This document shows positions 1 to 8,777 of a DNA stretch of 64,000 nt, one piece after another. The notes below the pieces were generated by a model, which was not told the DNA's origin, ran no database searches, and worked only from the letters and a program-made list of their open reading frames with translations. The DNA comes from an uncultured Lachnospiraceae bacterium. GTDB lineage: Bacteria; Bacillota; Clostridia; Lachnospirales; Lachnospiraceae. The DNA lies in assembly GCA_910579465.1 (NCBI GenBank), contig CAJTUB010000009.1:1-64000 (forward strand), in the 5' to 3' direction. The position numbers and the translations under genes are program-made. Within the stretch, counting starts at the first letter, position 1. Every line of letters begins with the position of its first letter.

Positions 1-144
1 GGAACAGCGGGAACAACAGCCCCACAGAAAGCAGGATATGGAACGATAACAGACAAAGTGGCGGGATTATCAATACCACCCTGCCGCCCTGTTTTGGATT
101 TTTATTAGACTGATAAATCGGAAAAGGTATCATAATAAATAACA

Positions 145-840
145 TTATTCTTTTTTATTATCGTATAATTCATTATGATTGCAGCGGATAGAATAAATCA
201 GAAATATAATAAATAACGCTAGGCTTTGTTGCCCCCAGGCGAAAACACCATTTATGACTTTATTTGCAGGCAAAATTTTTGACAAAATGATTAACACCAA
301 CATTATCAATAAAGGGTTAAAAATTGACAACCATTTTTTATTGTTAAATTTTCCAGTAATGGTTACAAAAAACAAATATACAGACAAACCAGCAAAGGCA
401 ACGGCAGCTAATGATGCAACAGCAATAAAAACATAAAACAGCTGTTCCGAAATTAGCTTTGCTTCCAATACTTGTAAATTATAAAGTTTGTTATAAGTAT
501 AAGCAGTTATGGCAAAAACGCAATGATATAAAGTGCCGACTGAAACAAAAACAAAAGCACAGATAATAAACAATTTTGAATATTTACATTTTTTCGTAAT
601 CATTTCTCGATATATAGCATAAAAACCACAAAACATTAGAAGCAAGGCAATTACCCCAAATAATCCACCAACGACAAATCTATACGGACTTGAATTTGCC
701 CAATCATCTGAAAATGGCGGAAATATAATTGGGTTTCCAAATTCTTTTGACGGCGTAAAACAACCTAAAAGTATATCACCTGCAAAACATAAAACAGAGC
801 CTATAATGCCTACTATAAATAATTTTTTGTTTAAGTTCAT
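145..840 (-). CDS. Multi-pass membrane protein of unknown function
   Basis: This 231-residue protein has about six or seven hydrophobic segments joined by short polar loops, starting with a hydrophobic stretch right after MNLNKK. No catalytic motif is visible and I do not recognise the function with certainty; it resembles uncharacterised clostridial membrane proteins. The start is the ATG at 840, preceded by GAAGGAGA at a good distance; an in-frame TTG five codons upstream overlaps that ribosome-binding site and is unlikely. The gene is much more AT-rich and uses different codons from the rest of the window, and it sits beside mobile-element-like sequence, so recent acquisition is plausible. 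Confidence 0.7.
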   Translation of the reverse strand: MNLNKKLFIVGIIGSVLCFAGDILLGCFTPSKEFGNPIIFPPFSDDWANSSPYRFVVGGLFGVIALLLMFCGFYAIYREMITKKCKYSKLFIICAFVFVSVGTLYHCVFAITAYTYNKLYNLQVLEAKLISEQLFYVFIAVASLAAVAFAGLSVYLFFVTITGKFNNKKWLSIFNPLLIMLVLIILSKILPANKVINGVFAWGQQSLALFIIFLIYSIRCNHNELYDNKKE

Positions 841-855
841 AAATATCTCCTTCAA

Positions 856-1221
856 ATTCCTATTTATCGGTTTGCACTGGGGGAAATTATACCATACCCA
901 ATTATGAAAAACAATCCCGGTTCTACGTCCGCTCCGTCTGCACTACTGCGGCGGCTGTCGATAGGTTTTGCGGTGGCTCTGCCCCCGCGCCCCCGACATC
1001 TCCCAAAGAACAGAATAGAATGTTATGCAATAGGGCTTGAAAAGGCTTGATTTTTAAGGCGTTGCAGACGCGAAAATCCACAGGGTAAGGTTTCATATTG
1101 CCTACCCCCAAAAACGGCTTCTAACTGTCCACAGGAGCGTTTTGCACCCTTTCTTACTGCCCCGTTTCCGGCCGCGCTGAAAAGTTTGCATCAATAACTT
1201 AAAGAAGCACTTGATAAAATT
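856..1221. other. Gene-poor junction segment, mobile-element-like
   Basis: There is no convincing gene here. A 62-codon reading frame on the minus strand (923-1111) has the look of conserved non-coding or leader DNA often seen beside mobilisation genes of gut Firmicutes conjugative elements; that resemblance is from memory and unverified. The segment ends abruptly where homology to the lipoprotein gene at 7381-8592 begins (about 1222), so it marks an insertion or deletion boundary. Confidence 0.35.
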
Positions 1222-1624
1222 ATTGTGCGTCCGGCACGGATAAGGAAGCTGGAGGTTCTTGAATATTCGCCTGATTATAGAGCTTCCTTTAAGGTGAGCT
1301 GGGATTTTGAGGTACTTTACCGGAACGGGGAACAGGAAATAGTAATAGGATGTATCGGGGATAAAGAACAGTATGTCTGCCTGAAGGTGGAGAATAAGGC
1401 AGAGTTTTATCCGTCAAGGGAGGAATGGGAACAAGCATCGGCTGATAGAAGGTTTTGGCAGTGATGGAAAGTTGCTTTTTGCTTCTGGAGAAATGGTGGT
1501 AAGGACGATGAGCGAAGGTCAATATTGGACGGTTGCGGTTGACAGTACAAAGACCAGGTACAGTTCAGAAGGAGAATGGGTAAGAAGAAAAAATGAAAAA
1601 TTTAAGGTGACAGGGAGAAATTGA
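1222..1624 (+). pseudogene. 5'-truncated copy of the EF-hand/LRR-like lipoprotein
   Basis: From about 1222 the DNA is nearly identical to 8351-8737. The first part encodes the last ~80 residues of the 403-residue lipoprotein at 7381-8592 (VRPARI ... DRRFWQ, stop 1462-1464). The second part is in another frame and encodes the tail seen in the other paralogues (GKLLF ... GQYWTV ... GEWVRR), ending in TGA at 1622-1624. The 5' three quarters of the gene, including signal peptide and EF-hand, are missing, replaced by unrelated DNA. Both this copy and the intact one carry the same out-of-frame joint, so the joint predates their duplication. Confidence 0.8.
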
Positions 1625-1649
1625 CAAAAAATAAAAATAATGTTATTAT
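1621..1649 (+). promoter_or_regulatory. Sigma-A type promoter
   Basis: TTGACA (1621-1626) and TATTAT (1644-1649) are separated by exactly 17 bases. Transcription would start near 1656, upstream of the terminator at 1768 and of the subtilase gene. Confidence 0.65.
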
Positions 1650-1767
1650 AAAAAAGTAGGATAAAGCGACTTACAGAACCGTAAGAAGGAATGTAAGAAG
1701 TGGGAGTAAAAAAGAGAAATCTGCAAAAGAAAACAAATTTTCTTTAAAACAGGCTTCAGGATATTAT

Positions 1768-1806
1768 CCCGGCTGCAATGCTTTGGCTGCAGCCGGGAAT
1801 TTTTTA
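1768..1806 (+). terminator. Rho-independent terminator or attenuator
   Basis: A perfect 10-bp stem (CCCGGCTGCA, 1768-1777; TGCAGCCGGG, 1788-1797) is followed by a T-rich run (1800-1806). It lies between the promoter at 1621 and the subtilase start at 1956, so it would either end a ~150-nt small RNA or attenuate the protease gene. Confidence 0.7.
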
Positions 1807-1955
1807 ATTTATAGAAATGCCGAGCCGCTGCAGCATTTTAAAGTCTTAAGGTTTTAAAGCATATCCATGTGAAGTAAAAATGCTCTGCAGACGGTACACC
1901 TGTACAGGTGAAAGATGTTGCAGGCAGAAATGAAATACAAAAGGAGAGCAACATT

Positions 1956-4103
1956 ATGGAAAAAGGGCTTCAAAGCATCAAAAGAAAAAGAAGGTATTTT
2001 CAAAGAACCGCCGCACTGTTACTGGCATTGTGTATCAGTGTGAGCGGTTTGCATGTATCAGGGTCTGCTGGGACAGGAGACATCGGGACGGCAGGCGGGA
2101 AGCCGGGAGCATATACAGATGCAGGGAACCCGGGAAGAAACCCGTCCGGAGAAAGTCAGGATATTGTCCGTGGCTTCGGAAGTACAATTAAGGACAAGAA
2201 GCAGAGGGAAATAAAGGTCAAGGTAAACCACGGAAATCATGGAAGTCAGAACGGAAAGTCATGGAACCTGCAGATGATACAGACGGGAAACATAAATGCA
2301 GGAGAAGCGGAAGAATCCGGCAGGAAAATAAAGATTGTAGTCATTGACTCCGGCATTAATTTCAGTACCGACCTCCCGGTTGCCGTACGGAAAAACTTCA
2401 TCACGGAGGATGAACGTAACGTGCTTTACGAGGACCCGAGCGGGCACGGGACCGCAGTTGCAGGAATTATTGCGGCACTGGACAATGATGAGGGAATTAC
2501 CGGTATCAATCCGCGCGTGGAGCTTTACTCGGCGCGCGTGCTGGATGGGAACCTGGAAGCGCCGGCAGGACGGATTGCGGAGGCAATCGACTGGGCAGTG
2601 GAACAGGATGTGGACATCATCAACATGAGCTTCGGGATTGCAAAGAACGTAAAGGAGCTGGAGGAAGCGGTTGAGAGAGCCGCCGCGGCAGGTATTCTTC
2701 TGGTAGCGGCGGCAGGGAACGGGGAGACCGTTGCCTATCCCGCGGCATATGATGAGGTAATTGCAGTCGGCTCCGTCACCGCGGAGGGGCTTGCGGCAGA
2801 AGGCAGTGCCGGAGGGGAGGCACTGGAGCTGATGGCGCCGGGGGAGGATATTCTCTCCAGTGGTATCTTCGGTGGTGTTATGGGGGTGTCTGGTACGAGT
2901 ATGGCTGCGCCGCATATTGCAGGCGCGGCGTCCGTCCTGATGGAGTGGAACCCGGACATGCCTGGGGACTACATACGGATGCTGTTAAACTACAGTGCCA
3001 ACCTGTACGGTTCCCCGGACGAATACGGAAATGGCGTCATTGACCTGGGGTATGCGCTTGAGATAAACGATAAGTTTAAAAAGCTTTATGAGAAGCATAT
3101 TGATAAAGCGGAAAAGAATCAAAAGAAAAAAGAGAAGCAGAAGGAAAAGTTTTGGGGCGAGGTATTAAAGACCATACCGGAAAATGAAAAGGCAGTGGAG
3201 ACCTTTACGGGGGTGGAGGTTGTAGAGGGGATGTGGGCTGGAACAGGGCATAAAAATCTTGTGGAATATAAGAATCAGGAATTGAGGCTGGGTTTTACTG
3301 CGAATCAAATGAAGATTTTGGTGTACGCGTGCAATTTCCCGGATGAATCAGGCATAATCTATAAGAATCCGTGGGATTCGATATTCAAGAATATGGATGT
3401 GAATCCTTATCACGGATTCCTGTGGGCGAGAGACTTTGACCTCAGGATTAAAGATAGTGCGGGTAATCTGGAGGCGTATAATTACAGACCATTATATAAT
3501 TCTAATTATATTGCAAACTATCTCTTTTTAACACAATTGGCACAGGCAAACGGAGTAGTGGAAGGCTTATCTCATGATAATATGTTGGAAAACGATTATA
3601 ACAGGATTTATGAAGACTTCAAGGGAGGAAAGATTGGCGGAAAGAATTGGAGTGAGGTATTAGCTGCTGCAGGCGCATCCGATACGAACGAAAATAGAAG
3701 GTTGTTTATATATGGTATGGCAATACATTTAGTAACAGATGTATTTGCTCATAGTACCTGGGAGGTTAATGGTGGAACAGTATATTCCAGAATTACACAT
3801 AGTGTCGGGGCTGATGATACCACATATCACTCAAGACGTTATGTGGCGGCAGAAGAGGTAGCTAATAAGGTTTTGCAGAGAGCATATTACAATCAAACTG
3901 GAAGTGTAGCTGATTTTGTTAATGCACCATCGGCGTATAGCGGATATTATATAGGGAATTTTGCTGCCTATGCGCAAATGGCTGATTCCGGAACGTATAA
4001 TAATTATAAAAATTATTTTGCCTATGGTGATTTATGGTCCAATGTGTCAAATGAGGGAATTATAGATTTTGAGGGTAATGCAATTTTGAAAGCGGGTGAA
4101 TGA
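1956..4103 (+). CDS. Secreted subtilisin-like serine protease with C-terminal HxxxDxxxH domain
   Basis: This 715-residue protein starts at the ATG at 1956, which has AAGGAGAG eight bases upstream; an in-frame GTG at 1908 lacks such a site. A basic N-terminus and hydrophobic stretch (about residues 10-33) form a signal peptide. The S8 peptidase domain spans about residues 125-365, with the triad Asp131 (VIDSG), His164 (GHGTA) and Ser315 (SGTSMAAPH). A charged, lysine-rich, probably coiled-coil linker follows (about 375-400). The last ~300 residues form a separate domain with HLVTDVFAH, giving His591, Asp595 and His599, plus further His and Glu residues downstream. That pattern recalls zinc-dependent phospholipase C/S1-P1-like folds, but the assignment is an inference. 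The stop lies one base before the next ATG, so it is probably co-transcribed with the lipoprotein genes. Confidence 0.88.
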   Translation: MEKGLQSIKRKRRYFQRTAALLLALCISVSGLHVSGSAGTGDIGTAGGKPGAYTDAGNPGRNPSGESQDIVRGFGSTIKDKKQREIKVKVNHGNHGSQNGKSWNLQMIQTGNINAGEAEESGRKIKIVVIDSGINFSTDLPVAVRKNFITEDERNVLYEDPSGHGTAVAGIIAALDNDEGITGINPRVELYSARVLDGNLEAPAGRIAEAIDWAVEQDVDIINMSFGIAKNVKELEEAVERAAAAGILLVAAAGNGETVAYPAAYDEVIAVGSVTAEGLAAEGSAGGEALELMAPGEDILSSGIFGGVMGVSGTSMAAPHIAGAASVLMEWNPDMPGDYIRMLLNYSANLYGSPDEYGNGVIDLGYALEINDKFKKLYEKHIDKAEKNQKKKEKQKEKFWGEVLKTIPENEKAVETFTGVEVVEGMWAGTGHKNLVEYKNQELRLGFTANQMKILVYACNFPDESGIIYKNPWDSIFKNMDVNPYHGFLWARDFDLRIKDSAGNLEAYNYRPLYNSNYIANYLFLTQLAQANGVVEGLSHDNMLENDYNRIYEDFKGGKIGGKNWSEVLAAAGASDTNENRRLFIYGMAIHLVTDVFAHSTWEVNGGTVYSRITHSVGADDTTYHSRRYVAAEEVANKVLQRAYYNQTGSVADFVNAPSAYSGYYIGNFAAYAQMADSGTYNNYKNYFAYGDLWSNVSNEGIIDFEGNAILKAGE

Positions 4104-4104
4104 T

Positions 4105-5301
4105 ATGAAGCTGAAATATAGTATTATTTTTTGTTTGGTTACAGGAGTGTTTTGTGCCTGTAACCAAACAGGTCAAGAAAGGATTGACCCTCCGGCAACT
4201 AGCATTACGCCTGTGCCGGCAGTATCTTTGACGCCGGAACCGTCATTGATGCCGACACTTGTACCGACAGTTACTGCTATGCCGGAGGAAAAGCTACTCC
4301 CGATTGACGAGGAGCATTTTACCAGTGAGGTCTTCCGGAAACGAATTGCAAAAGAGTATGACTTAAATAAGGATGGCTATCTTTCCGAGACGGAACGAGC
4401 TGAGGTAAAGAAAATTGATATTAATTATTACGAATGGGAGTTTAGCGGGGAATGTCTGGATGGATTTGAATATTTTCCGAATTTGGAAGGGTTAGGTGTT
4501 AGTCAGGGAGAAAAAGTGATAGTGCGTAATCACCCGTCTCTTTTATGGATAGGAGGAGAGGAAGGTCTCCTTGGTACACTCACGGTTGAAAATTGTCCGA
4601 AGTTAAAGAGACTTTCTTTTTACAGTATCCCTATAGATGATTTAACTATATCCGGTGATACGACTGCGGAATTGCTATTTTCGTATAACTCCGGTGCACA
4701 CCATATGACATTGGAGGCTACGGTTGCGGTCAGCTTTGAAGACGATGAATATTTGAATTATTTTTATAAGGATGCTGACGGCAATCTTATCCCGATGGGT
4801 TATGACTTGGAAAAGTATGTGTTTAATGATTTTACGGAATGGACGGGGCTGGGTGAAGTAAGAGCGCCGTTAGGTGCGGAGGAGATAAACGATTTTCTGA
4901 CAGGCAACGTGGTTGATTGCTTTTCCTTTGGGATTACCAAGATGCCGGAAGGAACGGCAGACAACGCAGGCAATCAGGGGTATCAGGTCATCGTGGACCA
5001 AGGATGGGGATATCCCTCCATGACATTTGAGGTGTATGCGGAAAATGCACCGGCGGAAGCAGACTTTTTTGTGCGTCCGGCAGAGGTACAGAGGGTCGAG
5101 GTATTAAAGTATTCGCCAAAGAGGGGAACTGTGGCTAAAGTGAAATGGAGGCTTGAAATCGGATACCGCGGAGCGGAAAAAGAAATCATATTGACACAGA
5201 CGGAAAGAAACCATTATGTACTTATGATTCCGGACGGTACGGTTAAGGGGTACAATACCCGGAAGAATTTAGAAGAAAGTAACGAATGGAATTTCCGTTA
5301 A
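4105..5301 (+). CDS. Modular lipoprotein with EF-hand-like and LRR-like units
   Basis: This 398-residue protein has a signal peptide with a lipobox-like CAC near residue 20, a Pro/Thr-rich spacer, one EF-hand-like loop (LNKDGYLSETE) and LRR-like strands (FEYFPNLE, VRNHPSL, VENCPKL), then a C-terminal beta-rich domain (FFVRPAEV...). The EF-hand suggests Ca2+-dependent folding; the role is unknown. The start is the ATG at 4105 directly after the subtilase stop; a GTG at 4096 is the alternative. The 3' end overlaps the next reading frame by 16 bases, and that frame encodes a second module which is in the same frame in the paralogue at 5664, so this may be the front half of a split two-module protein. 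Confidence 0.75.
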   Translation: MKLKYSIIFCLVTGVFCACNQTGQERIDPPATSITPVPAVSLTPEPSLMPTLVPTVTAMPEEKLLPIDEEHFTSEVFRKRIAKEYDLNKDGYLSETERAEVKKIDINYYEWEFSGECLDGFEYFPNLEGLGVSQGEKVIVRNHPSLLWIGGEEGLLGTLTVENCPKLKRLSFYSIPIDDLTISGDTTAELLFSYNSGAHHMTLEATVAVSFEDDEYLNYFYKDADGNLIPMGYDLEKYVFNDFTEWTGLGEVRAPLGAEEINDFLTGNVVDCFSFGITKMPEGTADNAGNQGYQVIVDQGWGYPSMTFEVYAENAPAEADFFVRPAEVQRVEVLKYSPKRGTVAKVKWRLEIGYRGAEKEIILTQTERNHYVLMIPDGTVKGYNTRKNLEESNEWNFR

Positions 5302-5645
5302 AGGAAGGGGAAGTCCGGATTAACAAGGAATCCTTTACCAACAGGGTGTTCAGAACGTATATTGACGCAGAGTATAACGTGTTAGATTACGGAAGCTCTT
5401 TGTCCCTGGAGGAACGGGAAGCGGTAACTGTCATGGATTTTTCGGATTCCATAAAATTTAGCGGAGAAACGTTGGACAGCTTTGAATATTTTCCTGCCCT
5501 GGAGAGACTGGATATTAGTTCGGAAGGAGAAATCGTGCTGGGGACGATGAAGGAGGACCAGTATTGGACGATTTCGGCTGACGGGACAAAGATCAGGTAC
5601 AGGTCAGAAGGAGAATGGGAAAGAAGAAAAAATGAAAAGCATTAA
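5286..5645 (+). CDS. Second module of the split lipoprotein (out-of-frame fragment)
   Basis: This 119-residue frame has no signal peptide. It matches the second module of the 559-residue paralogue: a degenerate EF-hand region (SSLSLEERE), then SGETLDSFEYFPAL, and a tail (DQYWTI ... GEWERR) also found at 1540-1600 and 8650-8720. It begins inside the end of the preceding gene in another frame. It is either a translationally coupled fragment (an AGAAGAAAG-like sequence precedes the ATG) or the remnant of a frameshifted C-terminus. No classical slippery heptamer is visible at the joint. Confidence 0.5.
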   Translation: MEFPLKEGEVRINKESFTNRVFRTYIDAEYNVLDYGSSLSLEEREAVTVMDFSDSIKFSGETLDSFEYFPALERLDISSEGEIVLGTMKEDQYWTISADGTKIRYRSEGEWERRKNEKH

Positions 5646-5663
5646 GAGGATAAGAGGAAATAA

Positions 5664-7343
5664 ATGAGAAAAAAGAAAGCTTTGACAAGATTTGTTTTTT
5701 ATCTTTTTGCAGGCATACTCTGCGCCTGCCACCGGGAACAGGAAGCCGACATGACGGTGACTCCGGCGCCTGGCCTGACTGCGCCTCCGGAGAATACGAT
5801 GGCGCTTTCCGTGACGGAAGAGCCGGGAAATCATCCGACCGTAGTCCCGACAAGGAAACCGTCCCCGACGCCGGTCCCGGAGGGGGAACGGATTCCGATT
5901 GATGAGGCGCATTTTACGAGTGCGGATTTCCGCAAGGTGATTTCAGAAAATTATGATACAGATGGGGACGGGTATCTTTCTGATACCGAGCGGGAGGCTG
6001 TGCTGACAATCAGCTGGGCGAAGGATGTTCTGCCGGAGGGAGAACTACAGGACGGATTTCAGGTAATAGACGGACTGGGTTATTTTCCGAACCTGAGATT
6101 CCTGTCGGCAGGCAGGGCAGGACAGATTATCATAAAGGACCATCCGTCCATCCGGGGAGTGCGTCTTGCGCGCGAGAGCTTTCTTTATGCTGAGAACTGT
6201 CCGGCGTTCTGTTCGCTTTTCTCCTATTGGATAAATTCAAATCTGGTATATATCTCAAAGGCGGCGCCGGATTTCTTTTGGGAAGAGCATTGGGGGGAGA
6301 CTTACCGGCCGGGGTCAGGACAGTTTGGGAAGAGGGCTCTGGACGGGGAACTGGTAGTATGTATGGGAACAAAGCTGCCCCGCATTTTGTCCGGGGAAAA
6401 GGGTGGAAGTGGATTTTATGAGGAGCTTCCGGTACAGTGGCTGGAGCGGACAGAGGACGGGGTCGTCCTTTTGGAAGAGTTCTGGAAGGATTATTTCGTG
6501 GGGAAGGAGATAGATTTTTATGGGGTTTCCGTTTCTGCCTGGGAGGAGGATAGAAAGGGATATCCGCCCTATTTCGGGGAGGGGCAGGTAAAGGATGTCA
6601 TGGAGGATTCACAGGGAAAAAAGAAATGGCTTCTTTCCGCGTATGACCCTGACCCTATGTCAGATGAAACATCAAATGGTATAGTGTGTTATGCGGAGGA
6701 AATGCCGGAAGCAGAAAAGATAAAGCTGCGTATCGGGGAAAACAGTAAGGTGTTTTGGTTAGATCATTCTGAAGAAAGAACGCTGCTCACGCTCAGGTAT
6801 GAGTTAGAGTTCTGGTATCAGGATGGAGGAGCAGAGAAAAAAATCGGGGGATTGGAAGAGATGAGCTGCCCCTGCATTATACGGAAGGATGGCGCAGTAT
6901 TTTTTTCAATGGAAGATTACATGAAAGATACGGAATTTTCAGAGGAGCCCGAACCAGACAAGGAAGCAATTCCGGTTGACGTGGCACATTTTTCGAGCGG
7001 TATATTCCGTCGTTATCTTGAATGCTTTCACAATATTGACGCCAAAGAGGGTTTATCCTTAAAAGAACGGGAAAGTGTGCAGGTTCTGAATTTTGAAGGG
7101 CTGTTCCGGTTTTCCGGGGAAACGCTGGACGGACTGGAATATTTCCCGAAGCTTACGGATTTGTATCCCGGTTATGCCGGAACGCTGGTTGTGGAAAACC
7201 ATCCGTCTTTAGAGGTTATCGGCGGGGATGCGCCGGGCTTAAAAAGGCTGGTAGTGCGGAACTGTCCGGAGCTCCGGCGGATTGACCTTGACTTATCAAA
7301 GATAGAGGAGGTCGTGATAGAGGGCTGCGGGAAGCTGGAGTAA
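5664..7343 (+). CDS. Two-module EF-hand/LRR-like lipoprotein
   Basis: This 559-residue protein is the only copy in the array with two modules in a single frame. The signal peptide ends in a lipobox (GILCAC) near residue 22, and a Pro/Thr-rich stalk follows. Module 1 has a good EF-hand loop (DTDGDGYLSDTE) and LRR-like strands; module 2 starts near residue 430 with a degenerate loop (KEGLSLKERE) and ends on LRR-like strands (VVENHPSLEVI, VRNCPELRRI). It stops at GCGKLE, where paralogues continue into a QYWT/GEWER tail, so its C-terminus may be truncated. A surface-exposed binding or adhesion role is an inference from the architecture. Confidence 0.75.
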   Translation: MRKKKALTRFVFYLFAGILCACHREQEADMTVTPAPGLTAPPENTMALSVTEEPGNHPTVVPTRKPSPTPVPEGERIPIDEAHFTSADFRKVISENYDTDGDGYLSDTEREAVLTISWAKDVLPEGELQDGFQVIDGLGYFPNLRFLSAGRAGQIIIKDHPSIRGVRLARESFLYAENCPAFCSLFSYWINSNLVYISKAAPDFFWEEHWGETYRPGSGQFGKRALDGELVVCMGTKLPRILSGEKGGSGFYEELPVQWLERTEDGVVLLEEFWKDYFVGKEIDFYGVSVSAWEEDRKGYPPYFGEGQVKDVMEDSQGKKKWLLSAYDPDPMSDETSNGIVCYAEEMPEAEKIKLRIGENSKVFWLDHSEERTLLTLRYELEFWYQDGGAEKKIGGLEEMSCPCIIRKDGAVFFSMEDYMKDTEFSEEPEPDKEAIPVDVAHFSSGIFRRYLECFHNIDAKEGLSLKERESVQVLNFEGLFRFSGETLDGLEYFPKLTDLYPGYAGTLVVENHPSLEVIGGDAPGLKRLVVRNCPELRRIDLDLSKIEEVVIEGCGKLE

Positions 7344-7380
7344 CAGGACAGGACAGGATACAAAAGGAAAGGATTGTGGA

Positions 7381-8592
7381 ATGAAAAACTATTTTTGTTT
7401 TATTTTATTTCTGTCAGGAATGTTCTGCGCCTGTAATCATCCGGAGGAAACGGCAAAGGAGCTGACGACAGGACCTACGGTGACGGAGAAAATTGTGCAG
7501 GAAGAAACTAAGATACCGATTGAGGAAGCCTATTTTGGAAATTCAGATTTTTGTAAGTTGATTCGTTTGAAGTATGATGCAGATGGGGATGGCTTTTTGT
7601 CAGATTCTGAGCGAGAAGCCGTAAAAGTAGTTTCGTGGGAAGGTGAGTTGGAAGCAAGCGCTGTTGAGGTGGATGGTGACAGCAGGGAGCTGAGGGGATT
7701 TGAATATTTTCCTAACTTAGAGAGTATTTCGATTGCAAAGGCAAATCAGGTCACGATAAGGAATCATCCGTCGTTAAAGAGGTACGGAAGCGGGGAAGGC
7801 TACATTGCTCAGACCGTAATTGAAAGCTGCCCGGAATTAGAGTACGTCGGCTATTCCATGTCCGGAGGGAGCCTTTCCGTGAAAAACTGTCGGAAGCTTC
7901 AGCGTTTCTGGGCGCATGAATGCTATGACGGGCTTGGTACATTGGAGTTTGTTGATACGCCGGAACTTCATATGCTGTTCTATTTATCAGAGCCGGAACA
8001 AATCACGGCGGATGCGGCCGCGTCGGTCTTGTTTGATGCTGGTATAGCGCCAGAAGACATAAAATCAGAAAGAAAGACAGAGGACAGTATAAGTCAGGAA
8101 TTTGGTGCCATGACGGTAAGGTGGGTTGGAGTGAAAGAACAGAATATCCTGTTGACGGAAAACTTTCCGTTGGCGTATCTGGATGAGGAGGATTTTTCGT
8201 GGATAACAGTTCTGATATTTGACAGGACGGAAGAGAGTTATAACGAAGCCGGGAACAAGGGATATAATGTTTGCGTTGAGTTTGAAGATATCCATAGCAG
8301 GGTAGCATTCCCGCTTTATACGCCGGTTCCGCCGGAGGAAGAGAATTTTATTGTGCGTCCGGCACGGATAGGGAAGCTGGAGCTTCTTGAATATTCGCCT
8401 GATTATAGCGCTTCCTTTAAGGTGAGCTGGGATTTTGAGGTACTTTACCGGAACGGGGAACAGGAAACAGTAATAGGATGTATTGCGGATAAAGAACAGT
8501 ATGTCTGCCTGAAGGCGGAGGGTAAGGCAGAGTTTTATCCGTCAAGGGAGGAATGGGAGCAAGCATCGGCGGATAGAAGGTTTTGGCAGTGA
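7381..8592 (+). CDS. EF-hand/LRR-like lipoprotein, C-terminally rearranged
   Basis: This 403-residue member has a short signal peptide with lipobox-like CAC (about residue 20), an EF-hand loop (DADGDGFLSDSE), LRR-like strands (FEYFPNLES, IRNHPSLKR, IESCPELE) and the VRPARI C-terminal domain. Its last codons (DRRFWQ, stop) overlap, in another frame, the remnant of a second module at 8585-8737, so a deletion probably fused two modules out of frame. Its 3' part is duplicated at 1222-1624. An AAGGAAAGGATTG sequence precedes the ATG. Confidence 0.75.
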   Translation: MKNYFCFILFLSGMFCACNHPEETAKELTTGPTVTEKIVQEETKIPIEEAYFGNSDFCKLIRLKYDADGDGFLSDSEREAVKVVSWEGELEASAVEVDGDSRELRGFEYFPNLESISIAKANQVTIRNHPSLKRYGSGEGYIAQTVIESCPELEYVGYSMSGGSLSVKNCRKLQRFWAHECYDGLGTLEFVDTPELHMLFYLSEPEQITADAAASVLFDAGIAPEDIKSERKTEDSISQEFGAMTVRWVGVKEQNILLTENFPLAYLDEEDFSWITVLIFDRTEESYNEAGNKGYNVCVEFEDIHSRVAFPLYTPVPPEEENFIVRPARIGKLELLEYSPDYSASFKVSWDFEVLYRNGEQETVIGCIADKEQYVCLKAEGKAEFYPSREEWEQASADRRFWQ

Positions 8593-8737
8593 TGGGAAGT
8601 TGCTTTTTGTTTCTGGAGAAATTGTGGTAAGGACGATGAGGGAAGGTCAATATTGGACGGTTGCGACTGACAGTACAAAGACCAGGTACAGGTCAGGAGG
8701 AGAATGGGAAAGAGGAACGGTCAGGAAATTTCAGTAA
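8585..8737 (+). pseudogene. Out-of-frame tail of a lost second module
   Basis: Reading from 8585 gives GSDGKLLF ... VVRTM ... GQYWTV ... GEWERG, ending in TAA at 8735-8737. It aligns with the C-terminus of the fragment at 5286-5645 and with 1479-1624. It has no start of its own and overlaps the stop of the upstream gene, so it is a decayed module rather than a gene. Confidence 0.7.
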
Positions 8738-8742
8738 GCCCC

Positions 8743-8771
8743 TTGACATTTAAACGGTAAGGTGTTAAAAT
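8743..8771 (+). promoter_or_regulatory. Promoter of the Trp T-box / trpXYZ operon
   Basis: TTGACA (8743-8748), 17-base spacer, TAAAAT (8766-8771), just upstream of the T-box stem I. Confidence 0.75.
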
Positions 8772-8777
8772 CAGCTT

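Noticed and set aside
2..49. A short frame ending in REQQPHRKQDMER that could be the C-terminus of a relaxase-like protein
   Set aside because: Only 15 codons are visible; composition fits a mobilisation protein but this is far too little to call.
923..1111. 62-codon minus-strand frame as a gene
   Set aside because: No good ribosome-binding site, low-complexity end, and it looks like non-coding mobile-element DNA.
5275..5310. Programmed ribosomal frameshift
   Set aside because: No slippery heptamer or downstream stimulatory stem is apparent; decay or coupling is simpler.
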